The notes under the pieces are model-generated. The model was not told the origin of the DNA. It did no database searches and was given only the letters and a program-made list of their open reading frames with translations. A stretch of DNA of 64,000 bases from Candidatus Palauibacter poriticola (GTDB lineage: Bacteria; Gemmatimonadota; Gemmatimonadetes; Palauibacterales; Palauibacteraceae): the NCBI GenBank assembly GCA_012270965.1, contig JAAXHJ010000067.1, positions 16,205-80,204 on the forward strand, given 5' to 3'. This document shows positions 25,349-33,911 of this stretch, piece by piece (positions within the stretch are counted from its first letter, which is position 1; the number at the start of each line of letters is the position of its first letter). The translations under genes and the position numbers were made by a program.

Positions 25349-27991
25349 CTAGCCCGAAGCCTCCCGCCCGTTCTCCGAAAAGGCGAGCGCCCCTCCCTCG
25401 AGCGAGCCGTTGACCAGCGCTGCGGCGAGCGCCTCGTCGAGCGTCTCCACCAAGTGGAATGCAAGCTGCTCGCAGACGTGATCCGGAAGATCCTCCAGAT
25501 CGCCCTCGTTGACCGCCGGGAGAATGATCTCGTTGATCCCCGCGCGGGCGGCGCCGAGCACCTTCTCCTTCACGCCGCCGATCGGGAGCACGCGTCCGGA
25601 CAGCGTGATCTCGCCCGTCATCGCGACGTCGTGCCGCACGGGGTGGTCGCCCAGGGCACTCACGAGCGCCACCGCCATGGCGATGCCCGCCGACGGTCCT
25701 TCCTTGGGGATGGCCCCGGCCGGGACGTGAATGTGAACCTCGTGATCCCGCAGCCGTTCCTCCGTGAGAGCGAGCCCGTTCGCATGGCTGCGCGCAAAGG
25801 TGAGGGCGGCCTGCGCGCTCTCCTTCATGACATCGCCGAGCTGCCCCGTGAGGACGAGCCCCTCCCTGCCCCTCAAGACCCTCGTCTCGACGAGCATGAT
25901 GTCGCCGCCCACCGGCGTGTAGAACATGCCCGTAGCCACGCCGACCGTGTCCTCCTCCATCTTTTCGGCGGCATGCACCTTCGGTCGGCCCAGCAGTTCA
26001 CGCAGGTCGTCCGCGCTCACCGCCGCCTCGGGTGATCCCGTCGCGATCTTCCGTGCGGACTTCCGGCACACGGACCCGAGTTCGCGTTCGAGCTGCCGCA
26101 CGCCGGCCTCGCGCGTGTAGCGCGTGATGATCGCGCGAATCGCGCCCTCATCGACCTCGAGCTGCTCCGGAAGGAGGCCGTTCCGTCGCTTCTGCCGGGG
26201 CAGGAGGAAGCGGCGCGCGATCTCGAGCTTCTCGGCTTCCGTGTAGCCGCGGAACTCGATCGACTCCATCCGGTCGCGCAGGGGTCCGGGGATCTGCTCA
26301 AAGACGTTTGCCGTGGCGATGAAGAGCACCTGCGAGAGATCGAAGGGCACTCCGAGGTAGTGGTCCACGAACGACTCGTTCTGCGCCGGATCCAGCACCT
26401 CCATCAGCGCGGCCGACGGGTCGCCTTGGAAAGACACCCCCAGCTTGTCGATCTCATCCAGGAGGAAGACGGGGTTCTTCGTTCCCGCCCGCTTCAGCCC
26501 CTCGATGATGCGGCCAACCATCGCGCCCACGTAGGTGCGGCGATGTCCCCGAATGTCCGCCTCGTCGCGAGCCCCGCCCAGCGACACGCGGACGTACTTG
26601 CGGCCCATGGCGTCGGCGATGGAACGGGCGATGGAGGTCTTGCCCACGCCCGGCGGTCCCACGAAGAGCAGCGTCTCCCCCGCGCGGTCGTCTTCGTATC
26701 CCGGTACCTCGTCGGTCCCGGCCTCGTCGGTCCCGGCCGCGTCGGATTCCTCCCCATCGCGGGCCTCAGAGGCATCGGGAGCATCGGGGGCATCCGAAGC
26801 CTCGGAGGCCGTCGCCTCCGCCTCCGCCGCCTCATCCGTCTCGGCCGCCGCGCCGTCGTCGTCCTCGGATTCGCGAGCCTCCCGCAACCTCGCCTCTTCC
26901 TGAAGCTTGCGAACCGCGAGGAAGTCGAGCACCCGGTCCTTGACGTCGCGAAGTCCGTAGTGGTCGCGTTCCAGGATCCCTTCGGCGCGGGCGATGTCGA
27001 GTTGTTCCTCGGTCGTCTCGGACCAGGGGAGGTCCGCGACGATCTCCAAGTACGTTCGCACGACCTGCGCTTCGGCGGACTCGCGCGGGATGCGTTCGAG
27101 ACGCCGCAGCTCGCGGTCGACTTCTTGGCGCGCCTCCTCGGGCAACTCAAGCGCCTCGATGCGTTCGCGGAGATCGTTCGTCTCCTGGAAGTCGATGTCC
27201 TCGCCCAGCTCCTTCTGGATCGCCTTCATCTGCTCGCGGAGGAAGATCTCGCGTTGCCGCTCCCCCAACTCCTCCTGGACCTGCTCGCGGATCTCCTCCT
27301 GCGCCTCGAGCAGACCGATCTGCTTCTGCAGATGCACGAGAAGCGAGCGCAGCCGCGCCTCTACGGAGAGCGTCTCGAGGAGTTCCTGCTTCTGCTCCAC
27401 CTCGAGTTCGGTGTAGAAGGCAACGAGATCAGCTAGTTCGCCCGGCGTCGACACCCCGCCCAGGAGGTGATCGACGATTTCCTTCGGGACGCCGCGCAGG
27501 CGGCTGACGTCCGCGGCTCTCTCGTGGACCTCCTTGTAGAGAGCCGCGAAGGCCCGCTCGTCGGGGTCGAGCGGATCCATGTCGTCCATGCCGCGCGCGA
27601 CGACCTCGAGGTATCCGTCGCGCTCGGCGTATTCGAGGGCGGCGGCACGAGTGTCGCCCTGAATGACCATCTGGATGCCGCCGGGCACCTTCTGCATCTG
27701 CGCGATTCGGCACACGGTCCCGATGCGGTACAGGTGCTCCGGGTCCGGCCGCTCGATCTCGGCATCGAGCTGGGCGACCGCGAAGAGCAGCTTGTCCCCC
27801 GCGATCGCCCGGTCGATGGCCTTCATGGTCTTGTCCCGGCCCGCGGCGATCGGCGCGGCCACGGCGGGGAATACGACCGTACCCCGGAGGGGAAGTACCG
27901 GCAACCGCAAGCGCTTGGAATCGGTTCGGCGCCGGGATCCCGTCCCTTCGGTGCCCTCCACCTCGGCGCCCTTCCCCTCGGCGACCTTCAT
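25349..27991 (-). CDS. lon: ATP-dependent protease Lon with an acidic insert before Walker A
   Basis: 880 residues. Start at MKVAEGKG because AAGGA sits 8 nt upstream; an ATG at 28009 in the same frame is the alternative. LonN substrate domain (~30-230) begins RLRLPVLPLRGTVVFPA; a coiled-coil region carries ELGERQREIFLREQMKAIQKEL in two parts; the AAA+ domain has GPPGVGKTSIARSIA and LLDEIDKLG; the protease domain has the Ser of KEGPSAGIAMA and the Lys of GGVKEKVLGAARAG. Between the linker and Walker A (about residues 368-437) lies a stretch of almost only D, E, A, S, G and T that standard Lon lacks. It degrades misfolded and regulatory proteins. Confidence 0.94.
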   Translation of the reverse strand: MKVAEGKGAEVEGTEGTGSRRRTDSKRLRLPVLPLRGTVVFPAVAAPIAAGRDKTMKAIDRAIAGDKLLFAVAQLDAEIERPDPEHLYRIGTVCRIAQMQKVPGGIQMVIQGDTRAAALEYAERDGYLEVVARGMDDMDPLDPDERAFAALYKEVHERAADVSRLRGVPKEIVDHLLGGVSTPGELADLVAFYTELEVEQKQELLETLSVEARLRSLLVHLQKQIGLLEAQEEIREQVQEELGERQREIFLREQMKAIQKELGEDIDFQETNDLRERIEALELPEEARQEVDRELRRLERIPRESAEAQVVRTYLEIVADLPWSETTEEQLDIARAEGILERDHYGLRDVKDRVLDFLAVRKLQEEARLREARESEDDDGAAAETDEAAEAEATASEASDAPDAPDASEARDGEESDAAGTDEAGTDEVPGYEDDRAGETLLFVGPPGVGKTSIARSIADAMGRKYVRVSLGGARDEADIRGHRRTYVGAMVGRIIEGLKRAGTKNPVFLLDEIDKLGVSFQGDPSAALMEVLDPAQNESFVDHYLGVPFDLSQVLFIATANVFEQIPGPLRDRMESIEFRGYTEAEKLEIARRFLLPRQKRRNGLLPEQLEVDEGAIRAIITRYTREAGVRQLERELGSVCRKSARKIATGSPEAAVSADDLRELLGRPKVHAAEKMEEDTVGVATGMFYTPVGGDIMLVETRVLRGREGLVLTGQLGDVMKESAQAALTFARSHANGLALTEERLRDHEVHIHVPAGAIPKEGPSAGIAMAVALVSALGDHPVRHDVAMTGEITLSGRVLPIGGVKEKVLGAARAGINEIILPAVNEGDLEDLPDHVCEQLAFHLVETLDEALAAALVNGSLEGGALAFSENGREASG

Positions 27992-28125
27992 CTCGTTTTC
28001 CTTGCTCATGCTCGCGTAGCTTCTATGTCCTCGCGCGACGCACGCGCGTCCGTCGGATTCGCGTCTGCCGGAATTCGCGTCTGCCGGTGCAGGTTTCGGG
28101 CCCGTCGGTTTCGCTCCGCCGCACC

Positions 28126-28143
28126 CCACATCGGCCGATGTGG
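28126..28143. promoter_or_regulatory. 18-bp perfect palindrome, candidate operator
   Basis: CCACATCGGCCGATGTGG reads identically on both strands and lies about 135 bp upstream of the lon start and 210 bp upstream of ispH. It does not match CIRCE. Perfect 18-bp dyads are rare by chance, so a dimeric repressor site is plausible. Confidence 0.45.
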
Positions 28144-28230
28144 CGCACCAACGCTTCTAGAGGTCTGCCGAAGCGGGCGGTGTGCGTCAAGACGGCAGCC
28201 GGCGCGCGGGCTCCGCAGCTGGCGGCCCTT

Positions 28231-28296
28231 GCTCGGCAAACCGGGGGCGCTGGCTCGGCAAACCGGGGGCGCTGGCTCGGCAAACCGGGGGCGCTG
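28231..28296. repeat. Three perfect 22-bp tandem repeats
   Basis: The unit GCTCGGCAAACCGGGGGCGC plus TG is repeated three times without a mismatch, and a degenerate fourth start (GCTCGGCAGCCGGC) follows. In the ispH leader, 59 bp before its ATG. No spacers, so not a CRISPR. Confidence 0.85.
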
Positions 28297-28354
28297 GCTC
28301 GGCAGCCGGCGGCGGTTGTTTGGCAGCCGCACGGGACTTCGCCATCTTTAGGGC

Positions 28355-29608
28355 ATGGCGAAACAGACGCTGAGTTCGGGCGGCCGCAAGGCGTCGGCCG
28401 CGGAGGAACGATACTACCGGCGCGGGCTGGGTCTGAAGAAGGAGATCCAGCCGGTGATCGATTTCGAGTACGGGAGCGACATCGTATCCCTCATCCGCGA
28501 ACGGGGGAACGAACTGCGCGTGGACCGCCTGCACCTCCGTCTCGCGAAGAGTTCGGGGTTCTGCTACGGCGTCGACCGGGCGGTGGATTACGCGTACGAG
28601 TCGCGCCGGAAGTTTCCCGACCGGCGGATCTTCCTCGTGGGCGAGATCATCCACAACCCGCACGTCAACGGCCGTCTCCGGGAGATGGAAATCGAGTCCA
28701 TCTACCCCTCGGCGGAGGGCGAGTTCGACTTCACTCGGGTCGATCCCGAGGACGTCGTCATCATCCCGGCCTTCGGCGTGACCTTGCACGACTTCCGGAC
28801 GCTGCGGGCGCTCGGCTGCATCCTCATCGATACGACGTGCGGGTCGGTGCTCAACGTATGGAAGCGGGTGGAGTCGTACGCTCGCGATGGGTTCACGTCG
28901 GTCATCCACGGCAAGTACCGTCACGAGGAGACGCGCGCCACGAGTTCCCAGGTGAGGAAGTACGAGGGGGGGAAGTTCCTCATCGTGCGGGACATGGCGC
29001 AGGCGGAGGCGGTCTGTGCGTACATCCGCGGGGACGGGGACCGCGCCGCTTTCGTGGAGGCGTTCGAACCGTCCATGTCGGAGGGGTTCGATCCGGACCG
29101 GGACCTCGGCAGGATCGGCGTCGCGAACCAGACGACGATGCTCGCCTCCGAATCGCTCGACATCGCCGCCCGGCTGGGCGAAGCGGTCTTAGATCGCTGG
29201 GGCCAGGAGCAGGTTGCGGAGCGGTTCCGGAGTTTCGATACGATCTGCTCGGCCACGCAGAAGCGCCAGGATGCCGTCAAGGAGATGATGCGGGATCCGC
29301 CCGATGTCATGGTCGTGATCGGCGGCTACAACTCCTCGAACACCGTACAGTTGGCGCACCTCTGTTCGCTGCACGCGACGACGTATCACATCGAGGACGC
29401 CGCCTGTATCGATACCGTGAGGGGCCGCATCAGTCACAAGCGGATCGGCGGCGACGAGATCCTGACCACGAACGATTGGCTTCCGGCGGGCGACGTGACG
29501 ATCGGCATCACGGCCGGCGCGTCGACCCCGAACTCGAAGCTCGGCGAGGCCGTGGAGCGGATCGTCCGCGGTGCCGGTTACGACCCCTCCGGTCTCCTGC
29601 GCCACTGA
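28355..29608 (+). CDS. ispH: 4-hydroxy-3-methylbut-2-enyl diphosphate reductase
   Basis: 417 residues, longer than E. coli IspH (316) and similar in length to the cyanobacterial/plant-type enzymes. The three cluster-ligating cysteines are visible in KSSGFCYGVDRAV, LIDTTCGSV and FDTICSATQKRQ. Active-site residues of the family: His in GEIIHNPHVN, His/Glu in VIHGKYRHEET, Thr in VANQTTM, and the GGYNSSNT and AGASTPNSK substrate loops. Last step of the MEP isoprenoid pathway, giving IPP and DMAPP. The N-terminal ~45 residues (KQTLSSGGRKASAAEERYYR) are an extension. Upstream is the 22-bp repeat array. Confidence 0.93.
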   Translation: MAKQTLSSGGRKASAAEERYYRRGLGLKKEIQPVIDFEYGSDIVSLIRERGNELRVDRLHLRLAKSSGFCYGVDRAVDYAYESRRKFPDRRIFLVGEIIHNPHVNGRLREMEIESIYPSAEGEFDFTRVDPEDVVIIPAFGVTLHDFRTLRALGCILIDTTCGSVLNVWKRVESYARDGFTSVIHGKYRHEETRATSSQVRKYEGGKFLIVRDMAQAEAVCAYIRGDGDRAAFVEAFEPSMSEGFDPDRDLGRIGVANQTTMLASESLDIAARLGEAVLDRWGQEQVAERFRSFDTICSATQKRQDAVKEMMRDPPDVMVVIGGYNSSNTVQLAHLCSLHATTYHIEDAACIDTVRGRISHKRIGGDEILTTNDWLPAGDVTIGITAGASTPNSKLGEAVERIVRGAGYDPSGLLRH

Positions 29609-29756
29609 CACCGCCGCACTCAAGACCGCACACGCTCGGCCCATGATCTGCGCGCACCCGCCTCATGCTCGTTTCTCACAGAACAAGACTCGGCCTGCCT
29701 TTCCTCCGGCGTCAGGCTACTCTCGTCGTTCGACCCGTTTCGGAGGAGGAGGAACC

Positions 29757-30137
29757 ATGCAGCCGAACCGTCGGAGGGCGCTAGGGATCTTGCTCGTGAT
29801 TGGGCTAGCTGCGGCGTGTGCCGACCGCTCGGGGCCCGTCTCGGACCCGGAGCCAATACTGCCGACGCTAGCGGAAGTGTCTCCACACCCCGATCGACCG
29901 GGCCGCGGCAGGTTTCGTCCTACCGGTCCGAACGCGGACGAGATCCGTCAGAAGCTCCGTGAGATCGTGGAGGGTCCCGGCGGTGTGGAGTGGGCGGTAG
30001 ACAATGGTATGCGACCGGATCGGGTGGCCGATTACCGGCGCTACTTGGCGGATCCGGAATCGGAGTGCTGGACCATGCAACTCAATCGCGATCGCACGTT
30101 TCAGATTGTCTCATGTGTACCTAAGCACAGGAGGTAG
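29757..30137 (+). CDS. Small lipoprotein of unknown function
   Basis: 126 residues, GGAGGAGGAGGAA ribosome binding site. The signal is GILLVIGLAAAC with a clear lipobox. The mature part has a short Pro/Arg-rich linker and a compact region (PNADEIRQKLREIVEGPGG, RVADYRRYLADPESECWTM) with two cysteines that could form a disulfide (SECWTM and VSCVPK). No family recognised. Another small lipoprotein gene follows within about 30 bp. Confidence 0.6.
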   Translation: MQPNRRRALGILLVIGLAAACADRSGPVSDPEPILPTLAEVSPHPDRPGRGRFRPTGPNADEIRQKLREIVEGPGGVEWAVDNGMRPDRVADYRRYLADPESECWTMQLNRDRTFQIVSCVPKHRR

Positions 30138-30169
30138 GAACTTCATGTCGAGGAAGATGATGGTTTGTC

Positions 30170-30556
30170 GTGCTCGGTGCCGCGCTGTTCGGGTGTTCGG
30201 AAGCGCAAGCGCCGATGGAAATCACGGATTCACCGGAGGCCAAGATCACGGCCATTGAAATCGAGACTCGTCGCCCGGGACAATACGTTATCGTCAAGGG
30301 TCCCTACGCGTCGTCGACGCCGTACGAGATGGGAACCGGCCCCTTTGCCAACATGCACGCCGTGCCGCTGCCCGGCGTTTTCGCAGATGGACCCGACCCC
30401 GAGTGCTCCATCGCTGAAGGTGACGTTGATGACGACGAGGCGTTCAGTGCTTGGAACAAATGTGTTCAGGCTCTCATGGACGACGATAGCTGTGGTACCG
30501 TGATATTGGAGTACATCAAGGCGGCGAAGACGTACCACGCACACTGCTTGGAGTAG
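30170..30556 (+). CDS. Small lipoprotein, apparently frameshifted in its signal peptide
   Basis: 128 residues when started at the GTG at 30170; sequence begins VLGAALFGCSEAQ, the end of a lipoprotein signal with lipobox ALFGC. An ATG at 30145, well placed behind AGGAGGTAGGAA, opens in the neighbouring frame with MSRKMMVC, exactly the basic N-region missing here; skipping one base near 30169 would join them into a normal signal peptide. The mature domain contains CSIAEGDVDDDEAFSAWNKC and SCGTVILEYIKAAKTYHAHC, so four cysteines suggest disulfides. Either a sequencing error or recent inactivation. Likely co-transcribed with the preceding lipoprotein. Confidence 0.5.
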   Translation: MLGAALFGCSEAQAPMEITDSPEAKITAIEIETRRPGQYVIVKGPYASSTPYEMGTGPFANMHAVPLPGVFADGPDPECSIAEGDVDDDEAFSAWNKCVQALMDDDSCGTVILEYIKAAKTYHAHCLE

Positions 30557-30769
30557 AGGCCGCCGGGCACCGGCGCAAGGTTTGATCTGAACGGCTGTAC
30601 GCGCACGGTATTCGCTTGACACACGACCCCGCCTAGGCCACCCCATCCGATGGCACTGATTCGATGTCCGCCCCTTCACGCGGCATGCGATCACGCGTCA
30701 CGTTGGGGGAGCCGGTCGAGGGCATTATCCGGGGTGTCGACGGCGATCCAACCAATTCACTGCGCCAAC

Positions 30770-31253
30770 TGACACGCATGGCGGGTCGGGCCGACAGCAG
30801 CTTCACGCCGTGAAGTTCCGCTGCGGTTCGATCGAGGGTGGAGAGGCTGTCGGCGCGGGATCCGCAGCGGCTAGGATCATCCGATCCGCGAACTCGGCGC
30901 CTCCCATGCGATAGTCGCTTGCGGACCTCGCGACGTCGTCTGCCGATTCGACCACAAGCCCCCCCGTCACCACGAGCTGTTCTAGGACTGCTGAGATTTC
31001 GCCCCGCCCAAGACCGTCGGCTCTCTCCAGCACCCAGACGAGTTTGAGGATGACTTCCCTCCGCACATAGCCCGGCTGGTCGGGCGAGAGCGTTCCCAGC
31101 AGGGAGCGGGCAACCTCGGCCTGTCCGGCATCGTCGCGCACGAGGTAGCGCACCAAGCCGTTCGGGTCGAGTGCGATCATCCGTCGCGGGCCGCCTCGCC
31201 AACGCATTGGGCAGCGTCGCCTGCCCCTTCTTCGTGAGTGTGGATTCGATCAT
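30770..31253 (-). pseudogene. Decayed AbrB-type antitoxin and VapC toxin
   Basis: Reading on the minus strand from 31253, MIESTLTKKGQATLPNAL is the start of an AbrB/MazE-like antitoxin, with GGAAGG upstream, but the rest of the antitoxin is deleted. In the next frame, from about 31180, MIALDPNGLVRYLVRDD begins a PIN-domain VapC. The catalytic DTN is DPN. Conserved helices follow (REVILKLVWVLERADGLG, YRMGGAEFADRMILAAAD). Near 30855 the frame is lost, but another frame continues with DSLSTLDRTAAELHGVKLL, the expected PIN C-terminus. So the locus has a deletion, an active-site change and a frameshift. Confidence 0.7.
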
Positions 31254-31269
31254 GGTCTACGCCTTCCGC

Positions 31270-31890
31270 TCAGCCGCACCCGAGAGCGGCGCGGAAGCGG
31301 TCGCGCAGGAGCGGTCCCTCCCGTGGCGGGAACGAGTCCGGCCCATCCGTGAGAGAGACCTTGGCGACGCACAGCGCGGGCCCGGCCGCCTCGAACAGCG
31401 CATGGGCGAGCGCCTCGACGGCCGGGCGTCCCCGCAGCGGGCGCGCCCCCTCTCCCTGCGGCAGGAGTTCGGAGTCGACCGTGAAGGCCGAAGCGATCCC
31501 CGCGCCCCGGGCCATCGCGGCGATATCCGTCGATTCTCCGCTCAGTCCCGCCTGGCGTCCCGTCTCTCCGAACGCCTCGTTGTCGAGCACGAGGATCGCG
31601 AGATTCCGCGGCGCCTGGGCGGCGATCGTCGCCAGGCTTCCGATGCCCATCAACGCTTCCGCATCGCCGGTGATCACGAGTACTCGACGGCGGGGCTGCG
31701 CGAGCGCGACGCCGAGTCCGAGCATGGCCGCGCCGCCCATCCCGCCCCACAGGTAGAAGTTGAGCGGGGAGTCGCCGGCGGCATGACAGTCCCACGACGG
31801 CGAGCCGAGTCCGGCGATGATGGCGGCGTCCTCCCGATGGCGCAGCAGCTCCGCGACGAGTGCTCGACGATCCAGTCCGCCACGCGGCAT
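31270..31890 (-). CDS. ComE-like TPP-binding decarboxylase subunit
   Basis: 206 residues. C-terminal thiamine diphosphate-binding half of sulfopyruvate/phosphonopyruvate decarboxylase-type enzymes: NFYLWGGMGGAAMLGLGVAL, VLVITGDAEALMGIGSLATI and AILVLDNEAFGETGRQAGL form the cofactor pocket (the GDG/N motif reads GDA...DNE). Together with the upstream subunit it should make a heteromeric decarboxylase of a 2-oxo acid; sulfopyruvate, phosphonopyruvate or another acid cannot be separated by sequence. Its ATG overlaps the stop of the partner gene by one base (TGATG on the minus strand). The antitoxin remnant begins 17 bp downstream. Confidence 0.82.
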   Translation of the reverse strand: MPRGGLDRRALVAELLRHREDAAIIAGLGSPSWDCHAAGDSPLNFYLWGGMGGAAMLGLGVALAQPRRRVLVITGDAEALMGIGSLATIAAQAPRNLAILVLDNEAFGETGRQAGLSGESTDIAAMARGAGIASAFTVDSELLPQGEGARPLRGRPAVEALAHALFEAAGPALCVAKVSLTDGPDSFPPREGPLLRDRFRAALGCG

Positions 31891-32531
31891 CAGGGGTGGC
31901 CCCCCGGACGCGACTCCCGGCCGCCGGACGACCCCTGCCCGGGAGCCGGCCCGTGCCCACGGGAAGGTGCGTGCTCCTCCGCGAACGACTTGACCCCGAT
32001 GATCCGCTGGCTAACGAGAACGGCGACCGGGCCTCCGGTGCCGCACGCGCAGGCCTCCCGCGCCCAGGCCAGGGCCTCCGCGCAGACCGGCCCGACATCG
32101 GCCGCGGTCTCGGGGCGCAACACGCGCACGCCGAGCGCCCCCAGCACATCGGGAACCGCGCGCCCGACCGGCACCTGCCACGGATTCCGCTCCTCCGCCT
32201 CTCCGCGCATGGAGACGAGGAGAAGACACGGGATGCGGCACACGTTCGGGAGCCCGAGCATGTTCACGACGTTGCCGACGCCGCTGGATTGCATCGCGAC
32301 GACCGCGAGTTCACCTCCCAGCCACGTACCGCAGGCGAGGGCGATCCCCTCCTCCTCGGTCGTGAGCGTGATGAGGCGAACGCCGGGGTCGGACTCGCAA
32401 AGCTGGAGGAACCGCCCGAGCCCGCCGTCCGGAACGGTCGCGACATGACGAACGCCCCGGCTTCGGAGTGCCTCAAACGCGTCCTCGCTCCAGTCGGGGC
32501 GCGCGTCTCCGGATGGGTTGGTGCCCTCCAT
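31890..32531 (-). CDS. ComD-like TPP enzyme alpha subunit
   Basis: 213 residues from the ATG at 32531 (GGGGAG 12 nt upstream); ATG at 32567 is an alternative. N-terminal half typical of sulfopyruvate decarboxylase alpha: FEALRSRGVRHVATVPDGGLG, LTTEEEGIALACGTWLGG with the Glu that activates the cofactor, and MQSSGVGNVVNMLG. The GMRGEAEERNPWQVPVGRA-like segment (here SMRGEAEERNPWQVPVGRA) is also family-typical. The C-terminal tail is low-complexity Gly/Pro/Arg. Coupled to the ComE-like gene. Divergent from the acyl-CoA dehydrogenase, 199 bp between starts. Confidence 0.8.
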   Translation of the reverse strand: MEGTNPSGDARPDWSEDAFEALRSRGVRHVATVPDGGLGRFLQLCESDPGVRLITLTTEEEGIALACGTWLGGELAVVAMQSSGVGNVVNMLGLPNVCRIPCLLLVSMRGEAEERNPWQVPVGRAVPDVLGALGVRVLRPETAADVGPVCAEALAWAREACACGTGGPVAVLVSQRIIGVKSFAEEHAPSRGHGPAPGQGSSGGRESRPGGHP

Positions 32532-32730
32532 GGCCGCAATATGCTCCCCGACTCCGGCCGGTGCCATCGCGGCGGCCGTCGGCAACTCTTACCGTCCGTC
32601 TCCAGCGTCGATACCCCGCGCCGCGGGAGGGGCCCACGGCTGGCTTACTGTCGGCCGGGTCCCGTTCAAGGCGCGGCGCGGGGGAAGGGGCTTGGCTTGA
32701 AGACCGAATCGGGAAAGGGGGGGCGGACGC

Positions 32731-33894
32731 GTGTTCGCGGGCCATGACCACGGCTACGACGAGATCCGCGATGGGGTGCGGGGTCTGTGCGAGCGCTTTC
32801 CGGGGGAGTACTGGCGGGACCGGGACCGCGAGAGCGCGTACCCGACGGCGTTCATAGAGGCGCTGACCGAGGCGGGATATCTCGCGGCGCTCATCCCCGA
32901 GGAATACGGAGGCGCCGGACTCGACCTCAAGGCGGCGTGCGTCATCCTCGAGATGATCCAGCGCACCGGGTGCAACGGAGCCGCCTGTCACGCCCAAATG
33001 TACATCATGGGCACTCTGCTCCGGCATGGCGGCGAGGCGCAGAAGCGGCGGTATCTGCCCCGGGTTGCGGCGGGAGAGTTGCGTTTGCAGGCCTTCGGCG
33101 TGAGTGAGCCGACCTGCGGCACGGACACGACCCGAATCGCGACAACGGCCGAACGGAACGGCGACGAGTACGTGATCCACGGACAGAAGACTTGGATCTC
33201 CCGCTCGGAACACTCCGATCTCATGCTCCTGCTCGCGCGCACGACGCCTCGCGAGGAGAGCGCGAAACCCACGGCGGGGATGTCCGTCTTCCTCGTGGAT
33301 CTGCGGAACGAAGTCGGCGAGTCCGTCACGATCCGGCCCATCGAGACGATGATCAACCACTCCACGACCGAGGTGTTTTTCGACGGATTGCGGGTGCCCG
33401 CGGCGAACCTCGTCGGTGATGAGGGGGAGGGGTTCCGCTACATCCTCGATGGACTGAACGCCGAGCGCGTACTCATCGCGGCCGAGTGCGTGGGGGACGC
33501 GCGGTTCTTCGTGGAGCGTGCCGCGGAATACGCAAGGGGTCGCGAGGTGTTCGGACGCCCCATCGGACAGAACCAGGGCATCCAGTTTCCCATCGCCGAA
33601 GCCCACATGAAGACGGAAGCGGCGGCGCTCATGGTCGAACGGGCGGCTTCACTGTTCGACGACGGGGCGCCGTGCGGCGCCGAGGCGAACATGGCCAAGT
33701 ACCTCGCATCGGACGCCTCGTGGGCCGCGGCCGACATGTGCATGCAGACATACGGGGGCTTCGCCTTCTCCACCGAGTACGGCATCGAACGCAAGTTTCG
33801 CGAGACGCGGCTGTACCAGATCGCGCCGATCTCCACGAATCTGATTTTGTCCCACGTGGCGACCCATGTCCTGGGTCTCCCGAAGTCCTTCTGA
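32731..33894 (+). CDS. Acyl-CoA dehydrogenase
   Basis: 387 residues, GTG start behind a G-rich tract. ACAD fold: N-terminal helical domain (IPEEYGGAGLDLKAACVILE), beta domain with FAD/substrate motif AFGVSEPTCGTDTT, KTWISRSEHSDLMLLLAR, and C-terminal helical domain with EVFGRPIGQNQGIQFPIAE and QTYGGFAFSTEYGIERKFRE. The Glu of STEYGIER is at the position of the catalytic base. Chain-length preference is not readable. The hydratase gene follows after 17 bp, so a short acyl-CoA oxidation-hydration unit is likely. Confidence 0.9.
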   Translation: MFAGHDHGYDEIRDGVRGLCERFPGEYWRDRDRESAYPTAFIEALTEAGYLAALIPEEYGGAGLDLKAACVILEMIQRTGCNGAACHAQMYIMGTLLRHGGEAQKRRYLPRVAAGELRLQAFGVSEPTCGTDTTRIATTAERNGDEYVIHGQKTWISRSEHSDLMLLLARTTPREESAKPTAGMSVFLVDLRNEVGESVTIRPIETMINHSTTEVFFDGLRVPAANLVGDEGEGFRYILDGLNAERVLIAAECVGDARFFVERAAEYARGREVFGRPIGQNQGIQFPIAEAHMKTEAAALMVERAASLFDDGAPCGAEANMAKYLASDASWAAADMCMQTYGGFAFSTEYGIERKFRETRLYQIAPISTNLILSHVATHVLGLPKSF

Positions 33895-33911
33895 AACGGC
33901 GAGGACCGGCG

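Larger units (their letters stand above)
27992..28354. other. 363-bp spacer between divergent lon and ispH
   Basis: No gene seen. It holds two tandem copies of TTCGCGTCTGCCGG near 28059-28087, an 18-bp perfect palindrome (28126-28143), a CGCTTC...GAAGCG inverted repeat, and a perfect three-copy 22-bp tandem repeat (28231-28296). Promoters for both genes must lie here, but no clear -35/-10 pair is visible. Confidence 0.7.

Noticed and set aside
28231..28296. Possible CRISPR array
   Set aside because: Repeats are directly tandem with no spacers; the same is true of the arrays at 23261, 43981 and 56341.
30633..30800. Continuation of the antitoxin frame past the VapC tail
   Set aside because: Beyond HGVKLLSA it matches nothing and is probably read-through of the broken locus.
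31171..32448. Plus-strand frame opposite the ComDE-like pair
   Set aside because: Arg/Ser/Pro-rich, no motifs; the minus strand has two clear TPP-enzyme subunits.
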